Assembly (NCBI GenBank): GCA_001051155.2
Contig: JYIP02000007.1
Location: 4,342,342-4,406,341, forward strand
Direction: 5' to 3'
DNA from: Chrysoporthe austroafricana
Lineage: Eukaryota; Ascomycota; Sordariomycetes; Diaporthales; Cryphonectriaceae
DNA: 64,000 nucleotides
This document shows, one piece after another, positions 20,318-33,600 of the stretch; the first letter of the stretch is position 1, and every line of letters starts with the position of its first letter. Below the pieces are notes generated by a model that saw only the letters and a list, made by a program, of their open reading frames with translations, made no database searches and was not told the DNA's origin. The translations under genes were made by a program, and so were the position numbers.

Positions 20318-22935
20318 CTCGTGGCTGTCTTAGGCAAGCCTTTGATCTGAGGCCAGATGTTTGTGAAGACATAAATATCTTTAAGCCATGAACTGTATCT
20401 TATCCATCACCGCACCCCTTCATTACTTGCTATACGTAAGTGCTGAAGCCGTTGTTGGCCTGCAGCTCGGTGCTGAATCCATTCAAATTTTGAATGCGGT
20501 CAGTACTCCCAGGGTTGTCACGGTGAGTCTCCCAAGTCGAGGCACTTTTGGGCCCCGAGATCTGGCCTGCGATAGACTGCCAGCCTGCTTGGCCAGCTCG
20601 CTATTCGAAAAATGACTGCTGCTACTGGCACCTATATATAGACTTGGCAGTAGTAGATGATGATATACGCGGGGAAATGGCTGGAATTCGACGTGGGTCG
20701 AGACCTTCGCCACGAGCTTCGAGTAATGAGCCATATACTTCTCGCAGGAGAACGACCCTCTATAGACTGACCGATGATCTCTTTTCAAGTCTTGATCTTC
20801 AATCTCAGAACTTATTCTGGTAGGAATTGAGGAAGTCTTGCCAGGCTAGAAGCCTGTGGGGGCGGGAACCCGTCGTGGAATTCATGGGGAAGCCCTTCAG
20901 AGACAGCTCCTTCTGTTTGCTCTCGCTGGTGTTCTCTAGGCTTATCACTTTCTTAGTTATTCTACGAACTTGTTGACCGCTTCGACAATAGAGAGAAACA
21001 TGAATATCGATACCAACCCGCCAAGCTGCCGTTGATCTTGGGTAGAGAAATCTCGAATTTCATCCTTGCGCTACTGTGACTTCTTTGGCTGACATATCTC
21101 GGAGCAGCGTTGACTCCCGACTTAAAGAATGCGTAAGAAAGGGAGAAAGCCGGACAAAGATGACAACCCCAGAGCCCTAGACCCTCTTGCAGCAGAGGCA
21201 CGCACACCGAGGGAGCTGACCCGCCAGGCCGATAGGTAGTTCTTCGTTGGAGGACCCACTCCCCGACACCCAGGAGTTCGGGGAGCTGGCCTGCAGCTTG
21301 GTGACAGGCGCGGCTGAGCCTTACTGCGAAGTGCAGTGTAGCATCGTGTGAGAAAGTGTGGGAGAGTGGGGGTGGCGGGAGGGTGACGATGGGATGCAGA
21401 CCCGGTGGTTTGGGTGGAATCCTAGTAGGTGTGGCGGTTCAGACCAGCTTGCTTGCCTTGGCTCAGCGCAGAGTTCTTGGGGCGCTGTTCCGTGCTGACG
21501 GATACAGAATGGAGGTTTTCGTAGGGATCATACGCTGTATCGAATACTTGGGTGAGGGCACCGTTCCTTGAAGCATCAGCCGCTACTTGAGGTGGATCTT
21601 GCTCTGCAACGGCCGGGCAAGCCCTGAGGTCTCATGGCAGAGGTATCTACTTCTCACACAAGGCAGTAGGCGAGCTGCAAGAGAACGTCTCAATACGTAG
21701 TGTCTGTAGTTGGTCACCTCGTCCATCGGAGTAAAGTAGTGAACTGTGCCTCTGATGTCCCGACCTTGCGAAGTGGGTTCGTCGGTGCATTATCCGGAGG
21801 GCAAGGGCTCTTCACTTTCAGCATCCACGAGCAGGTCTCGGAAGCGGGTCTCAAGCACGTCCGCCGCACTCCAGCGCTGCTACTCAAGTACTGCTCCAGA
21901 TATCGTTCATGGCCCGTATGCAGAATGCTAGTACGGAAATGCCAAGCGGAATTAGCATTGAATCCCGCCAGAATAAAGTGGCCCGATTTGATTTAATCAC
22001 CCGATCACCCATGCGGCAGGCCTGGGTTCCTACAGTTGTGGTTCCCGATCTAGAGATAGCATGACGGTACACCTGAACCCTACCAAACCCTACCACCTCG
22101 CGTTGTCTTGCCCCCAAGCACAATTAATCGAGGGCCTTGCGCTGTTCCGTTACCTCCTCTGATCAGCGCGAAACTGACCTCACGTCCAGCAATCTCCACA
22201 CCACCAACCACTCCTCCCCCTTTGGAGGCCACTGCGCATCTCGGGCTCCTCTCCCAAAGGTTCGCCCTGGGATGCCGGTGAGCTGCCCCGGCGGGGCGTG
22301 GAGCATCTCGCCGGCCACGGGCGTACGTCCTGGAGGAAGCTCCTCCTCACGAGGCGCCCCGCGCTGCAAGGCTGCGCGGAGAGCCAGTGGATGGCGCGCC
22401 GGCGGGCTGGCCTGGCGCGCCTGGCTAGGGCTGGCCTCGTCTACTCCCCCGTGCGGCGCGGCGGGCGAGAACGGCACCCTAGACTCGCATTCACAGGCGC
22501 TAACTACTGAGGACTGCTCGCGGTCGAAGCAGGCAGTTCTCGATGAGGAAAAAGGGATACACCGAGGGGCCCCGTGTGTGCATGGTCCCAAAAATGACGT
22601 CTTCTTTTTTTCTTTTTTTTCTTTCTTTTTTTTTTTAATCGCATCTGCTCGGTATCTCTGTGGTCCACCACCCGCGGCCCGATCCTCGAGAAGGCGGGGC
22701 CCACTCGCATGGTCCATGCGTGACACGTCGTGTTAGCCAGACGGCCGATGTGTCCTCCGCCGGTCCTCCTCATCCTCCTCCTCCTCCTCGTCGCCGCTCC
22801 GACCCCGACACAAACACCACCTAGGTTCCGCACCGCGAAGGGGGAGAGACCGCCGACAGACAGAGCAAGCGGCGCCCACCCTCACCCGCGTAGCACCGAA
22901 GGTCCAACCGGGCGAGGGGTCTCCCATCATCAATC
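20318..22935. other. Intergenic region upstream of ISN1
   Basis: No supportable gene. It contains a T-rich tract at about 22607-22638 and a CCT/CTC triplet-rich run at about 22763-22793. Several long frames at 22.1-22.8 kb overlap on both strands in GC-rich DNA and are dismissed. Confidence 0.5.
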
Positions 22936-24935
22936 ATGACGACGAGGTACCGGGTGGAATGTGAGATTGTCTTCTCCCCACCCCGCGGCCACCCCCGGCC
23001 GCGCGCATGTGGGATATCGGGCCCGCCGTTGCTGACTTCGTGTTGTGGGGGGTTTTGTTAGATGCGCTCAAGACGCACAGGAGGGACCAGTTCATAGGTG
23101 GGTAGGGCCGCCCCCAGCCGTCTCGCCCCCGGGCGCGAGGAGGGCGGGGAGGGGGAGTTACTGCTGCTGGCTACCTCGAGAGAGGCCCGGGGTCTAGCCT
23201 TCCGAGTGGGAGCTCCGTCGCCGCCGGCGGCGCCGGCGGCGCGGGCCGGATCGCCCGGTCGGTGAGGCATGGTGAGATCCTAGCCCTCGCGGGGGCTAGG
23301 ATGGGATGGGATGGTTCTCCCCTCCTCGCTATCAGCCTTCACACGGGACAAGCGGTGGACGTTCTGGTGTGCACGAGACCTCACTAACACGCCCCCGCCC
23401 CCAACCATAGAATGGATCAAGGGCCTCCTCGCCGTCCCCTTCGTCCTCCACTCGCAGCCGCAGGGCATCTTCCACGCTGACGGACGCGCCCTCTCCCTCG
23501 AGCACATGGCCGAGGAGGCGGCGCGGCGGTACGCCGAGATCATGCGCGACGTCGAGGTCATGATCGACGACCACATCGCCCTGCAGGCGCCGGACCCCTC
23601 CTCCGCCGCCGCCGACAGGCCGCCGCCCTCGAAGCTGACGCTGCTGGTCCCGTCCGCGGGGCCCTTCTTCACGCGCCTGCCGCTGGAGGCCGCCTTCCGG
23701 CGCCAGGACCGTCGGCGCCACATCAGCAGCCGGCGCTTCGTCAGCCCGAGCTTCAACGACGTGCGGCTCGTCCTCAACACAGCCCAGGCCATGGCCGTCA
23801 CCGCCTACAGCGGCCTGCGCCTCGCCACCTTCGACGGCGACGTCACCCTCTACGACGACGGCCAGAGCCTCGAGGCCGACAGCCCCGTCGTGCCGCGCCT
23901 GCTGGCTCTGCTGCGCCGCGGCGTCCGCGTCGGCATCGTCACCGCCGCTGGCTACACGACCGCCGACCGGTACCACGCGCGCCTTCACGGGCTCCTCGAC
24001 GCGCTCGCCGCGGCCGACGGCGGGGACGGCGGCGGCGGCGGCGGCGGCGACACCCGCCTGCTCGTCATGGGCGGCGAGGCCAATTACCTCTTCGCCTTCG
24101 ACGCCCGCGCCCCGCCGTACTACCTGCGCCCCGTCCCGCGGCGCGAGTGGCTGACGCCCGAGATGGCGGCGTGGGGCGAGGCCGACATCGCCGCCCTCCT
24201 CGATGACGCCGAGGCCGCCCTGCGCGAGTGCGTCCGGGCGCTCGCCCTGCCCGCGGTGCTGACGCGCAAGGACCGCGCCGTTGGCATCGTCCCCGACCCT
24301 GCCGGCGCCCGCATCCCTCGCGAGAGCCTTGAGGAGACGGTCCTCGTCGTCCAGCGCCTGTTGGAGAACAGCCTCGCCGGGCGGCGGAAGAGCGTGCCGT
24401 TCTGTGCCTTGTGAGTTTGCGGCGGCCCCCTCCTCCTCCCCTCCCCTCCCCTCCTCCCCTCCTTCTCACCGCTCATCGTCCCTTTCCCGTAGACCAACAC
24501 CTACATCATCTCCCCGTAATCAAAGCTGCCCCCTTCTCCCCAGGTGAGGAGACAGGCGTGAACAGTACATTGAGGGAGGGACGTCACCAGGCTAACCCGA
24601 CTTCTTCTAGCAACGGCGGCCGCGACGTCTTCGTCGACATCGGCGACAAGTCCTGGGGCGTGACAGTGTGCCAGAAGTACTTCGAGAAGCAGGCACTCCA
24701 GGCCCAGCAGGCTGCTGCTGGCGGGGAGGGAACCACGCCGGCGGCGGCGGCAGCGGCAGCGGTCCGGATCGGCCCCGAGAACACGCTCCACGTCGGCGAC
24801 CAATTCCTCAGCGCGGGCGCCAACGACTTCCGCGCCCGGAGCGTCGGCACCACGGCGTGGATCGCCAGCCCCGGGGAGACGGTCGAGCTGCTGGACGAGC
24901 TGGCAGAGCTGATGGGGGAGGAGGGCCAGCTCTGA
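22936..24935 (+). CDS. ISN1: IMP-specific 5'-nucleotidase
   Basis: Four exons: 22936-22960, 23062-23097, 23411-24410 and 24611-24935, giving 461 aa. The tiny first two exons encode MTTRYRVEYALKTHRRDQFI, which runs into EWIKGLLAVPFVLHSQPQG; each join restores the conserved fungal ISN1 N-terminus. Later family blocks are SFNDVRLVLNTAQ, the HAD-type nucleophile motif TFDGDVTLYDDG (Asp162, Asp164), VGIVTAAGY, MGGEANYLF, DVFVDIGDKSWGV and TLHVGDQFLSAGANDF. The enzyme hydrolyses inosine 5'-monophosphate to inosine and phosphate in purine nucleotide turnover and is expected to be cytosolic. Two low-complexity insertions stand out: a Gly/Asp run at about 24014-24052 and an Ala run at about 24738-24762. 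All motifs are intact, so the gene should be functional. Confidence 0.95.
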
Positions 24936-25932
24936 GGGCGGAAAGGGGGCAATCCGTCCGTGGTCCACCCCCTCTCTCCTCCCTCTACCCAACCCGGCGG
25001 ACGGGTGTTGTACTCGAGAGGGGATAAGAGGAGAAAGGAGGGGGGCTCCGTGGGCTTGTGGGCTCGGCGCGCCTGTTCTGCACCCGGCGAGGATAAGCGT
25101 ATCAAGGAGAGATCAACAAACCATGCAGAGAGAGTATGTGTGAGAGCAGAGTATCAAAAAAGAAAATTAATTTTGTAGATTCAACTCCTGAAGGATCCTT
25201 TTCTCCGCCGTCTCCCACCGCACAGGACTGTGCTGCCTTCAAGACGGGTCTCGAGGCAAGCCTGCGTCACCCAATAATCTGACTAGGTGCCATCAACAAG
25301 TCACAGCGTCTTGCTGTGTGGTATCATCCAACTCCCGTACTCAAACAGACGCCGACAAGACGGGAAACGGAGACGATAGATAGACTGGCTTAGTAAGTCC
25401 AACACACTCTCGGACATGCAGCCCACGGACCAGGAGCCGACACCGGTCGAGGCGGGCATCCTTTCATTTACCATTCACAAGCCTAAGGGCGTGAGCGGGA
25501 GTGAGCATGAGAAATGCCGTAAAAGCTAAAAAGCCATGGGGGTATTCGTCATTAGATCTGTTCTGATCTCTGGGGTATTTGCAACGATGAAAGGTCCAGT
25601 ACGCTCGCATCACCTTCTTTTCGAGAGGCCAACCAGTACCCAAAGCTCTCCTGTCTCTCAGAGCCTCTCTCTTCCTCCCTCTCTCCCTCTTGTAAACATG
25701 ATAAATACCTCGTTCTTGAAATGCTAGTGCAACCCGTTCCTGCTGATCGGATTTTTCTCTTTCCCTGCTCGGGATGCCAACAGGACCAAGGAGATCGCTC
25801 CCTATCTCAGAGAAGCAAGCACATCTGGTGAGGCCTCATGATGACGTCCACCGCTTCTAGTGACAAAGGAGACGTCGTGGCGTTGGGTGAATTATGTATG
25901 TACACGAAGGGAATCAGCCTGCCGGGCGGCGT
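24936..25932. other. Convergent intergenic region between ISN1 and the coiled-coil gene
   Basis: The 3' flanks of two converging genes. A CT-rich stretch lies at about 25643-25690. No gene is seen. Confidence 0.5.
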
Positions 25933-27686
25933 TTACGCCACCCCGAACGGCTTGCCGAAGTTGGAAGACGTGTTTCTGAGCTTGAGCGGGATGACCTCTT
26001 CGACATCCCCGGCGTCGCCTGCGTCGCCGTCGCCGCCGCCGCCGACCTCAGTATTGGTCTCGTCGCCATCTCCCTCGTCATCCGAGTACTTGAGAACGGT
26101 CGGGGTGGCACCATCCTCGGAGGCAGCCTTCTCAAGCTTGTCGGACAACTTCTTCAGAAAGATCTCGTCCTTCGCAGGCATGTTGCGGAGGGTGAGCGGG
26201 CCCTTGAGCTCGGGATCCTCGTCCGACGGCTCCAGGATGGCCGGGGCGTGGTCGTCGTCAATACCTGTTGGGACCGGCTCGGCAGGCTCACTAGACTCGT
26301 CTCTGTACTCGTTGCCGTCAGAGCTCATCGCTCCGTCCCCACCCAGGAGTGTTGGTGTGTTGGACCCGCTGCTCACGACCGTGTTGGTCGTCCCAGTGTG
26401 GGCAATAGAGAGCGACACGGTCGGGGTATGGCCAGCGTGCATCGTGAGCCGAGAGTGCGCGTCAGCCCTGAGGGCCCGGATGGACCTTGCCCTGGCCAGC
26501 GCCTTGGTGTCATCTGGGTTCTGAGGCGGTGACGTGCCGCCGCTGGAGGGCTTGGAGTCTGAGCCTGAGCCCGATGGCGTATCGGTGAAGGTCTCCATCT
26601 TGACGAATTTCTCCTTGAGGTGAATTCCCTCCAGATCCTTGTGGTACTCCTGCACATCGATGACCTTTGATGGCCGCTCGGTGTCTACCACCGCTGTGTC
26701 TGTCGAGCTTGTGTCGCGAGAGGCCAGGGGTGGGAGGCCTGCCTGGCCCGTAGGACTTGTTATTTGTGAGGACGGCCCGGGATGGAATGTGGGCGACTTG
26801 GGGTCTGACGCGGCCTTCTCGCGCAGCTCGACCTCCTTGAGCCGGCTCTGCAGCTGCATGACCTGCGTCTGCAGCTGGAACTTTTCGGCCTCCCACTGGG
26901 ACCTCTGGCGGGCGTGGTCTTCCTCCAGCTCCTCGATGATCTCCCTGTAGACCTCTTCCGCCCTGTCGCGACTTGCTTGTAGGTGTCTCCTCTCGTCATC
27001 AAAGGCCTGTCTCATCCTCCTGCGCCGGAGTTAGCGGGGGCTCGAGCGGAGGCACGTGCGCGCCTCGCCAGATCTTGGGGAACTCACTCTAGCCTGCGGT
27101 AGTCCTGCTCCGCCGCCGAGCACTGAGAGTCGAGCATGACGGAGTCGAGGGTGGGATTCACGCGCACAGCGGGCCGGCGCACGGTGATCAGGCCGGAGCC
27201 AGTCCCTTGGATCGTGTCGACGGGGACCGACACCCCTGAGGGCGCACCCCTCTTTGTAAGGTCAAGGTCCACATCCATCTTCCCGTCCGCCGCGCCGTGA
27301 CGCCTCCTGCGAGAGGGGCCCCTTGTTGGCGAGAGGCTTGCGGCGCGCTGCTGCGGGTGGCGCTGGAACTGTAGTTGATACTGGGCATGTGAAGGGATTG
27401 GCGTCAGGTGTGGCGACAGAAAACTCGCGGGCTGGGCCCGGGGTGGGTCCGCACTGCCCAGCCCATTTATAGGCGACCAGGCGTGCGCCTGCGCCGCGAA
27501 GCTGCTCGGGTAGCTGGTCACGGACGGGCGCGTCATAGGCTCGAAATACTGCACGCCGCCGGGCAGGCTCAGAGGGGAGATGACGGAGGACGGGCCGTGG
27601 CTGCCGGCAAGACCGGTCAGCGACAGCTCGAGTTCGGCCTCCATGGCACCCGAGGACAGGAAGGAGTCGGGCGGCAGTCTTGTCAT
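25933..27686 (-). CDS. Coiled-coil protein of unknown function, two exons
   Basis: Exons 27686-27088 and 27019-25933 give 561 aa. The 68-nt intron has donor GTGAGT, branch GCTAAC and acceptor GCGCAG, and the join continues the helix (DYRRLE | RMRQAFDDERRHLQ). The N-terminal 145 residues are Pro/Ser-rich and probably disordered, with a basic patch (PSRRRRH). A strong coiled coil spans about residues 185-285 (EEVYREIIEELEEDHARQ, EKFQLQTQVMQLQSRLKEVE). The C-terminal half is acidic and low complexity (DDEGDGDET, GGGGDGDAGDAGD), with a short helix KDEIFLKKLSDKLEKA before it. The pattern suggests a scaffold or regulatory protein, but I do not recognise the family. No membrane segment or signal peptide is visible. 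Confidence 0.75.
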
Positions 27687-30600
27687 GGCAGAGGCGCAGA
27701 GGCGCGGGCGAGAAGGGGCGAGGGGCGCGGTCGAGGAGGACGGCTCGCAAGGGGCAGGGCGAGGCGGTAGGTTTGGTCGAGTTCGCGGATTGTTCGACGG
27801 ATACCCGAGATGTCGGCAGGACCAGGCGGAGGCGGCGGAGGCGGTACAGATAGGTGGTGTGTGCTACGACGAGGCCGGTGCTCGCGGAGGAATCATTCCG
27901 TCGGCGACGGGTCTCTGCGGTGCGTCGCTGGACTCGCGTGGGGCGGCGGGCGGCTGGCTATGGGCGAGAGATTGGGCGAGGGCGACGGTATCGCGGTGGA
28001 TGTTGACGTGGATTTCTGGCTGGTACCTTGCAGAAGGGGAACGGGGCACAGATGCGGTGACATGGGGGGAGCCATCGACCTTTATGCAGCAGAGAGGGGC
28101 GGTTTCGAAGGGGGACACCAGGAATTGGCGGCGAGGGAGGGAGAAGGGAAGGGGGAGGACCAAGATCGTGAGTTGTCACGCGGTGGTTCGTGGAGGTCAG
28201 GCCGCGAAGGTGCAAGCCCGAGCGGGTGGGTGCAGCAGGAGCAGAAGGAGGGAGTCACTGGGGAGCGAGTGCGCTGGGAGGCACGGAGCGCGGTGGGGGC
28301 TAGGCTGAACGACTTGCGGTGCAGGGCTCACCACCCACCCTCACCCAGGTGCAGGCTCAGGCGCGGGCTCAGGCGCAGGTCCCTGATGCTGTCACCCACG
28401 CGGCGCTGGCCAGGGTTCGCCCTCCTCCCTGTCCACGCCCAGCCCCCAGCGCCGTGCCGCAAGGTTCCCGGGGGGGGGGGGTGTCCCCAGCGGGCACCTA
28501 CCTGCCCAGTACCCAGCCAGTGGGTGCCAGTAGTCTGTACGGACGTACACAAGAGGCAAGCACTACTATACGGGGTGAGTAACGCCAATACACATCTAGC
28601 CGACCAGGCGACCACTTAGGGAAAGGTAGGGTCCCCAGGGCCCAGGGGCCTGGCACTGAACACAAGGTCAGGCCAATCAGGGCTGTCCGGAACGGCCTGC
28701 CCTACTGCCGATCTGGATGGCACGGCTGCTGCCCCTGAAGGGCCCTGACCGTTGACCCCTGGATCTGGCATTGGACCTACCCATGCGCTGCCATGCCCTG
28801 CTACTCAGTACCATAGTACGCCTGCGTCTCCCCCCTCCTTCTTCACTGCACTGACTGACGGACTGACTGGCTTGACCGAAGCCAACATGTCAAAGCTGTT
28901 GTTTCAAACCACCGGCGTGCCCAGCCGGTAGACGGGACGCTCGACTCGTGTGCCGAGTTTCATCTGTCTCTTGGTCCATCCCCAGCGGGTTTCTGACCTT
29001 CTCTCTGACTAATCTCAGCAGGGCGAGCTACGGGCTTACTCCGGCGGTCGTGCGTAAGTAGTGCTTCAGCGGTACCGTAGCTGGCACGCTGGCTCGCCAA
29101 GGTTTGCATCTGGCCTCCACATGCCAGAGGCTGCTCAGTACGGATACAAGACCAGGCCGAGACAGAGTTCAGGGTGGAGGCTCCAGGGCAGACGCTGAAC
29201 CATGCGTATCAAAATTCGCTGATTCTCGGCACGACGAGACGGGAGACGTGGCAGACGACCAGCGGTTCAAGGGCCTGGCGGATTAGCATCCTGCCCTGCC
29301 CTGCCCTGCCCTGCAGCCCTGGAGCCCAAGAAACGATGTGTGGTGCGCCCTGACATTACTCACTCAGTACTCGCGCCCTGGGGCAGCGGCCACGCACGCC
29401 TTCGGCACATCGTTCACCCTGTTGTCCCCGGAGTGCGGCGGGTCGATGGGCATGCGACAGCGATCAGTCCAGTACTATCTTTGTACACGCAGGGACGGCC
29501 CGCAACACCACTGGAATGGATCCCACGTTCCTCTCCGCGACCACTACGTTCACACCCCCTCCCCTCAAGAAACCAAGAAGAAAAAATTCTCCGCGGGACT
29601 TCGATATCACCGCCCACACCCACCCACTGCTCTCCCTCTCCCCAGCTGCCAGGTGGCATTGCCTTCGTTCCTTGCAGATTCCACTGGTCCCCTAGACTCA
29701 CCCAGACATGCCCCGGATATTACCACTCGCATACCGAACCTCCTGTCGGGGTTTAGAGAGATCTGTCATGACCGGAAGGCCTTGGTCAGGATGAGCAGGG
29801 ACTCGGGACTCTGGACTCTGTGCACGGCGAGGGCGCTCACCGTCCTGCCGGGGTCCTGTCGCCCTGTCTTTTGCACGAGGTCTCATCGTCGGGCCTTATA
29901 TCCGGTAGTCTGAATCCCATCGGCTGGGGCGAGTCCTGCCTGTCGAACCTTCTCAGGCTACTCCTTGCACCCAGCTGAGGCGGTCAATCACCGGTCTCGT
30001 TGGCCGATCGACAGGTCTACTACTCTCTGCCGCTGCTGCTGCCCACTGGGCCCTCCTAACTCCTCGCTTCGGTGGGCGATCACCAGCTGCTGCTCGTCCT
30101 CACACCACACCAGCTCCATCTGGCGCTGATCAGGAGCATCGCGTGCCCCACGTGGCAGTCGAGGCGCCCGTCTCCGGATAATCTCGCCTTCCTCTGTTCT
30201 TCCCCGCGTCTGACTCCCCAGACACCCCCGGCCTCGCTTGTGATCTGGACCCCTAATGAGAGGCGAAATTCAGGGTCCAAACGCGCTCCAGCCCGGGGTA
30301 GACCGGGGGCCCGGGTCATGTGTGCTTCGAAATTCTGCGTAGGGGCTGCCCTCACATCACGAGGACCTCAAGGCTCCTCATAAAGCATCTGATGAGCCAG
30401 GGAGAAGGGCCGCCAGGGGGGGCCGGGCCGCTAAGCGCTGTGGATAATGGGCCGTCGTGCTTTCGGAGCTGCAGAAAGAAGCGTCGGGTTCTAGCTTGGG
30501 CGTTCCGAAACGTGCGCACCGGGAGCACCCAACAGACATCGTAGAGGCTCCGGCCGTGCACGGCTTCAGCGTGAGCCATTGCTCCCCCGCAGGGTGGCCA

Positions 30601-33600
30601 CTTCGGACTCTCGAGAGGCAGGCAGGCGCCTGGAGGTCGACGTCTCCCGCACCAGCCTGTGTTGTGCCCCAGGACACACTGGAGTACTGCAAATTCTGTG
30701 CTTTTGCGGGTGACGACTGGCTCGCTTCCGGCCCACCTTCAGACAGTAGCGGTTAACCCCCACGACCATGTTCTCACCAAGATCGCCGGGCCCGGTTATA
30801 TCTCGTGCTGCAGCGCGCCCGGCGCTTGCGACTCCTGCCTCGGACGCTGTCGTCGTCTCGTGACGGTCACCTGGTAGCGGCAGTTTCCACTGTCCCGTAC
30901 CGCAGCGCGTGGGGTGACGAGGCCCACCCTCCAGCCTTTCCTTCCTGCCTCTGTCCCTCAGCGCCGGGCCTGTTCGCACCCGAGGCCCAGTTCTCTGCTT
31001 TGTGCCTGGCGCAATTGGTTGGTGGTTTCCTAGATCCGCTCAAACGTTCTGCCGAGGCTGCGGATTCGGGCCTTTTGCCCACTTGGACTGACTCGCCTAA
31101 TCCGGTCAGTTTCCGGCTCGGCCACGTCGGCAGCGGAAGCAGACATCGCTCCTGCTGGACAGCACGGCTCGGCCAGATGCGCCCCCTCTGCAGCGTCAGT
31201 CCCACCGGGCGCTCCCAACCACTCCGGCTCCTCTCCCCGCCGCCGTCTGCAGGAATAAGCATGCTCAGGAGGCCCCTCAGGGGGAGGCATCATCATGCCC
31301 GCCACCGCTGACGGACAGCCCGTGGGAGCGTCTTCAGCCCTGACGGTCCTAATCTCAGCGCGCATGTTGACGTGTTATCACCCCGACAGCACAGCTGCCC
31401 ACACACGACACACCGCAAGACCACTGGCCAAAGACCGGTGAAAGATGATCTCGTGGCTTCGGACTAGCGGGCCCAGGTCAGCCCTATGCAAGATCTTGGT
31501 GTCGCGGATCCCAAGCCACACCCGATCTGGCTGTTCCACCATCTCACGACTCATGGCAAGCCAAGTTGTGCTGAGGTTCCCCGTGCCAGCGACTCAGAGC
31601 GGCTATGCTTCGACCGAAGGCTTCACCTCTGGCAGCAGGCCGGATGATAGAAGAGACTACTTACCGGCATGGTTCTTACCCGGGTCTTGGCTTGCGGTTT
31701 CAGTGTTGCTAATTTCAACTTTGTCTCATTTACAGTATCTCGCTGACTCAAAGATCCTGCTCCCCAGCTCGGAGTTCGGGTGTTGCTACTCAACTCGCGA
31801 CGTGTCCGCCGGGTCCTGCTGGCCTCCGCGTCTTGAGTAGGCCATGACTTGGCTCAGCTTGGATGCCGAGGTCAAATAGTCCCGCCGGTTCAGACCGGTG
31901 TGCCCATCTCCATATTCTTATAAAGCGAGCACTTATCCGCTTCACGAGTCGCCATGTTATTAGCCAGGCCCCCGTCGAGGCTCATTCTCGTCATCACCAA
32001 GTCCGCCATTCAAGGCTAGGCCGTCTAGCGTTCTCTCGAGATCTCAGCCCAAGTGCCCGGGTCCGTCACGACACCCCTCACCTGCCTCCATGGCTTGGGA
32101 GCGCCGTAGCGAGCATGGACAGAGGTCAGGTCATCAACTGCCGGCGACGAAGCAAAGCAAGCGCGAGCGACTGCGCCAAGACGACAGCGGGCCTGCTTGC
32201 GCGAACACTGTGTGTGCCGCTGTCAGAGAGCCTGACATCCGCGTCGAGCCCGGCCACGCCGTCCCTTGTGTCTGGGCGGACGTCCCGCCGGAGTCCACAG
32301 CCTGTCCGACGGTTCACCACTCGGAAGTCCGCCCTACCTGCCAGATCCTGCCTGGTGAGGAATCGGTGACCTCGGATCGTGGCTGGCTCCGATGGGCCCG
32401 GGCAGCGGACACCAAGCACAACAGGCCGCACCTCGGTACAACCATATGCAGAGACAGTACGACGGACTGCCAGGTTCCACCGAGACAGTGCCCGCCAACG
32501 ACGACACCCGAGATCTCTGCCTCGTCCCATGTCCGCGGCACCCTGTCCCAGCCTCGTCCAGTCACCACTTGCAGATGGGAAAGACCTGGCGTGTTTCGAC
32601 CCGCCTAGCTGTAGACAGCACCTTGTGCGTCGGAGCCCATAGGTCCTGAGGATGCGCTCCGAAGATGCGAGGACCATCTGTGTGGTCCCGCGAGTCCCAG
32701 CAGCTTCCGAGCTCGAGCAGCATGTCCAACAACTACCTCTCGAAGCAGACGCGGTGGGGAAGGCCTATGTAGGGCTCATTAAGTGTAAGTCAGGTTACCT
32801 GATTCTCTATAAACAGAACTGGCTGCTAGAAATGTGGTGATAGCCAAGATAGCCCTAACCCTTGCCATCTACACGACCGAAACCATACGCGCAAAGCTCT
32901 CACGGTCTCTGACAGCAGCCCTGGATCGGCTGGCTGTCAAGGGCCCAAGAGAGACAGCGCTGGTTGTGTGTGTAGCCTGGAAGGGAAATGAACTAGCAGC
33001 CTCGCTACCAATCAGCCCTGAACTGAGGTCCAGCACGAACTTGCCATAGTTGACGATGGTGTCTGGAAAATTTAACTAAGCCCCGATTGGCAGAGCGGCC
33101 AAACCGGCCAGAGCGCTCTCTAGCGAGTGCTCTCCCAGCTGCCAGTCCAAGATGGGCTTTGAGCTTTCGCCCAGCTTGGCCTGCGTAGGTTAGGCAGGAG
33201 ACCGTCCCCGAGCCTGTCCATCAGACGACTACCACTCGTCAGTCCTGTTCTGTAGCCGTCCGAGCCAGTCCGGGCCGCGAGCATGTGAGAGCAGGTAGGT
33301 CGGTCGGCTGCAGAGACATATCCCATGTGAACACCGACTATTGCTTGGGATGATGCTGTAGCAATGTCGAAGACAATCATGACTCCGACGCATGTAAAGG
33401 AGGCTCTCGCCGTTCTGGTCCTGGGCCACCAGCCAAGACTGCAGGAGCGCCGAAGCGTGTGCCGATGCCCGGCCCGCCCTTGGCCCTTTGTGAAGCTGAA
33501 GACCTTGGAACTGGGTAAATGCATCAGGCGGCACAGGATGGAATGTACCTTGTAGTTCGGATAAGTGCATCAGACAATACGGCACAGAATGTTCGCTGCA

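Noticed and set aside
23332..24500. Long minus-strand frames across ISN1
   Set aside because: They are antisense shadows of a well-conserved plus-strand gene with high third-position GC.
27408..28619. Gly/Arg-rich plus-strand frames upstream of the coiled-coil gene
   Set aside because: They overlap the 5' exon and upstream region of the minus-strand gene and have low-complexity composition only.
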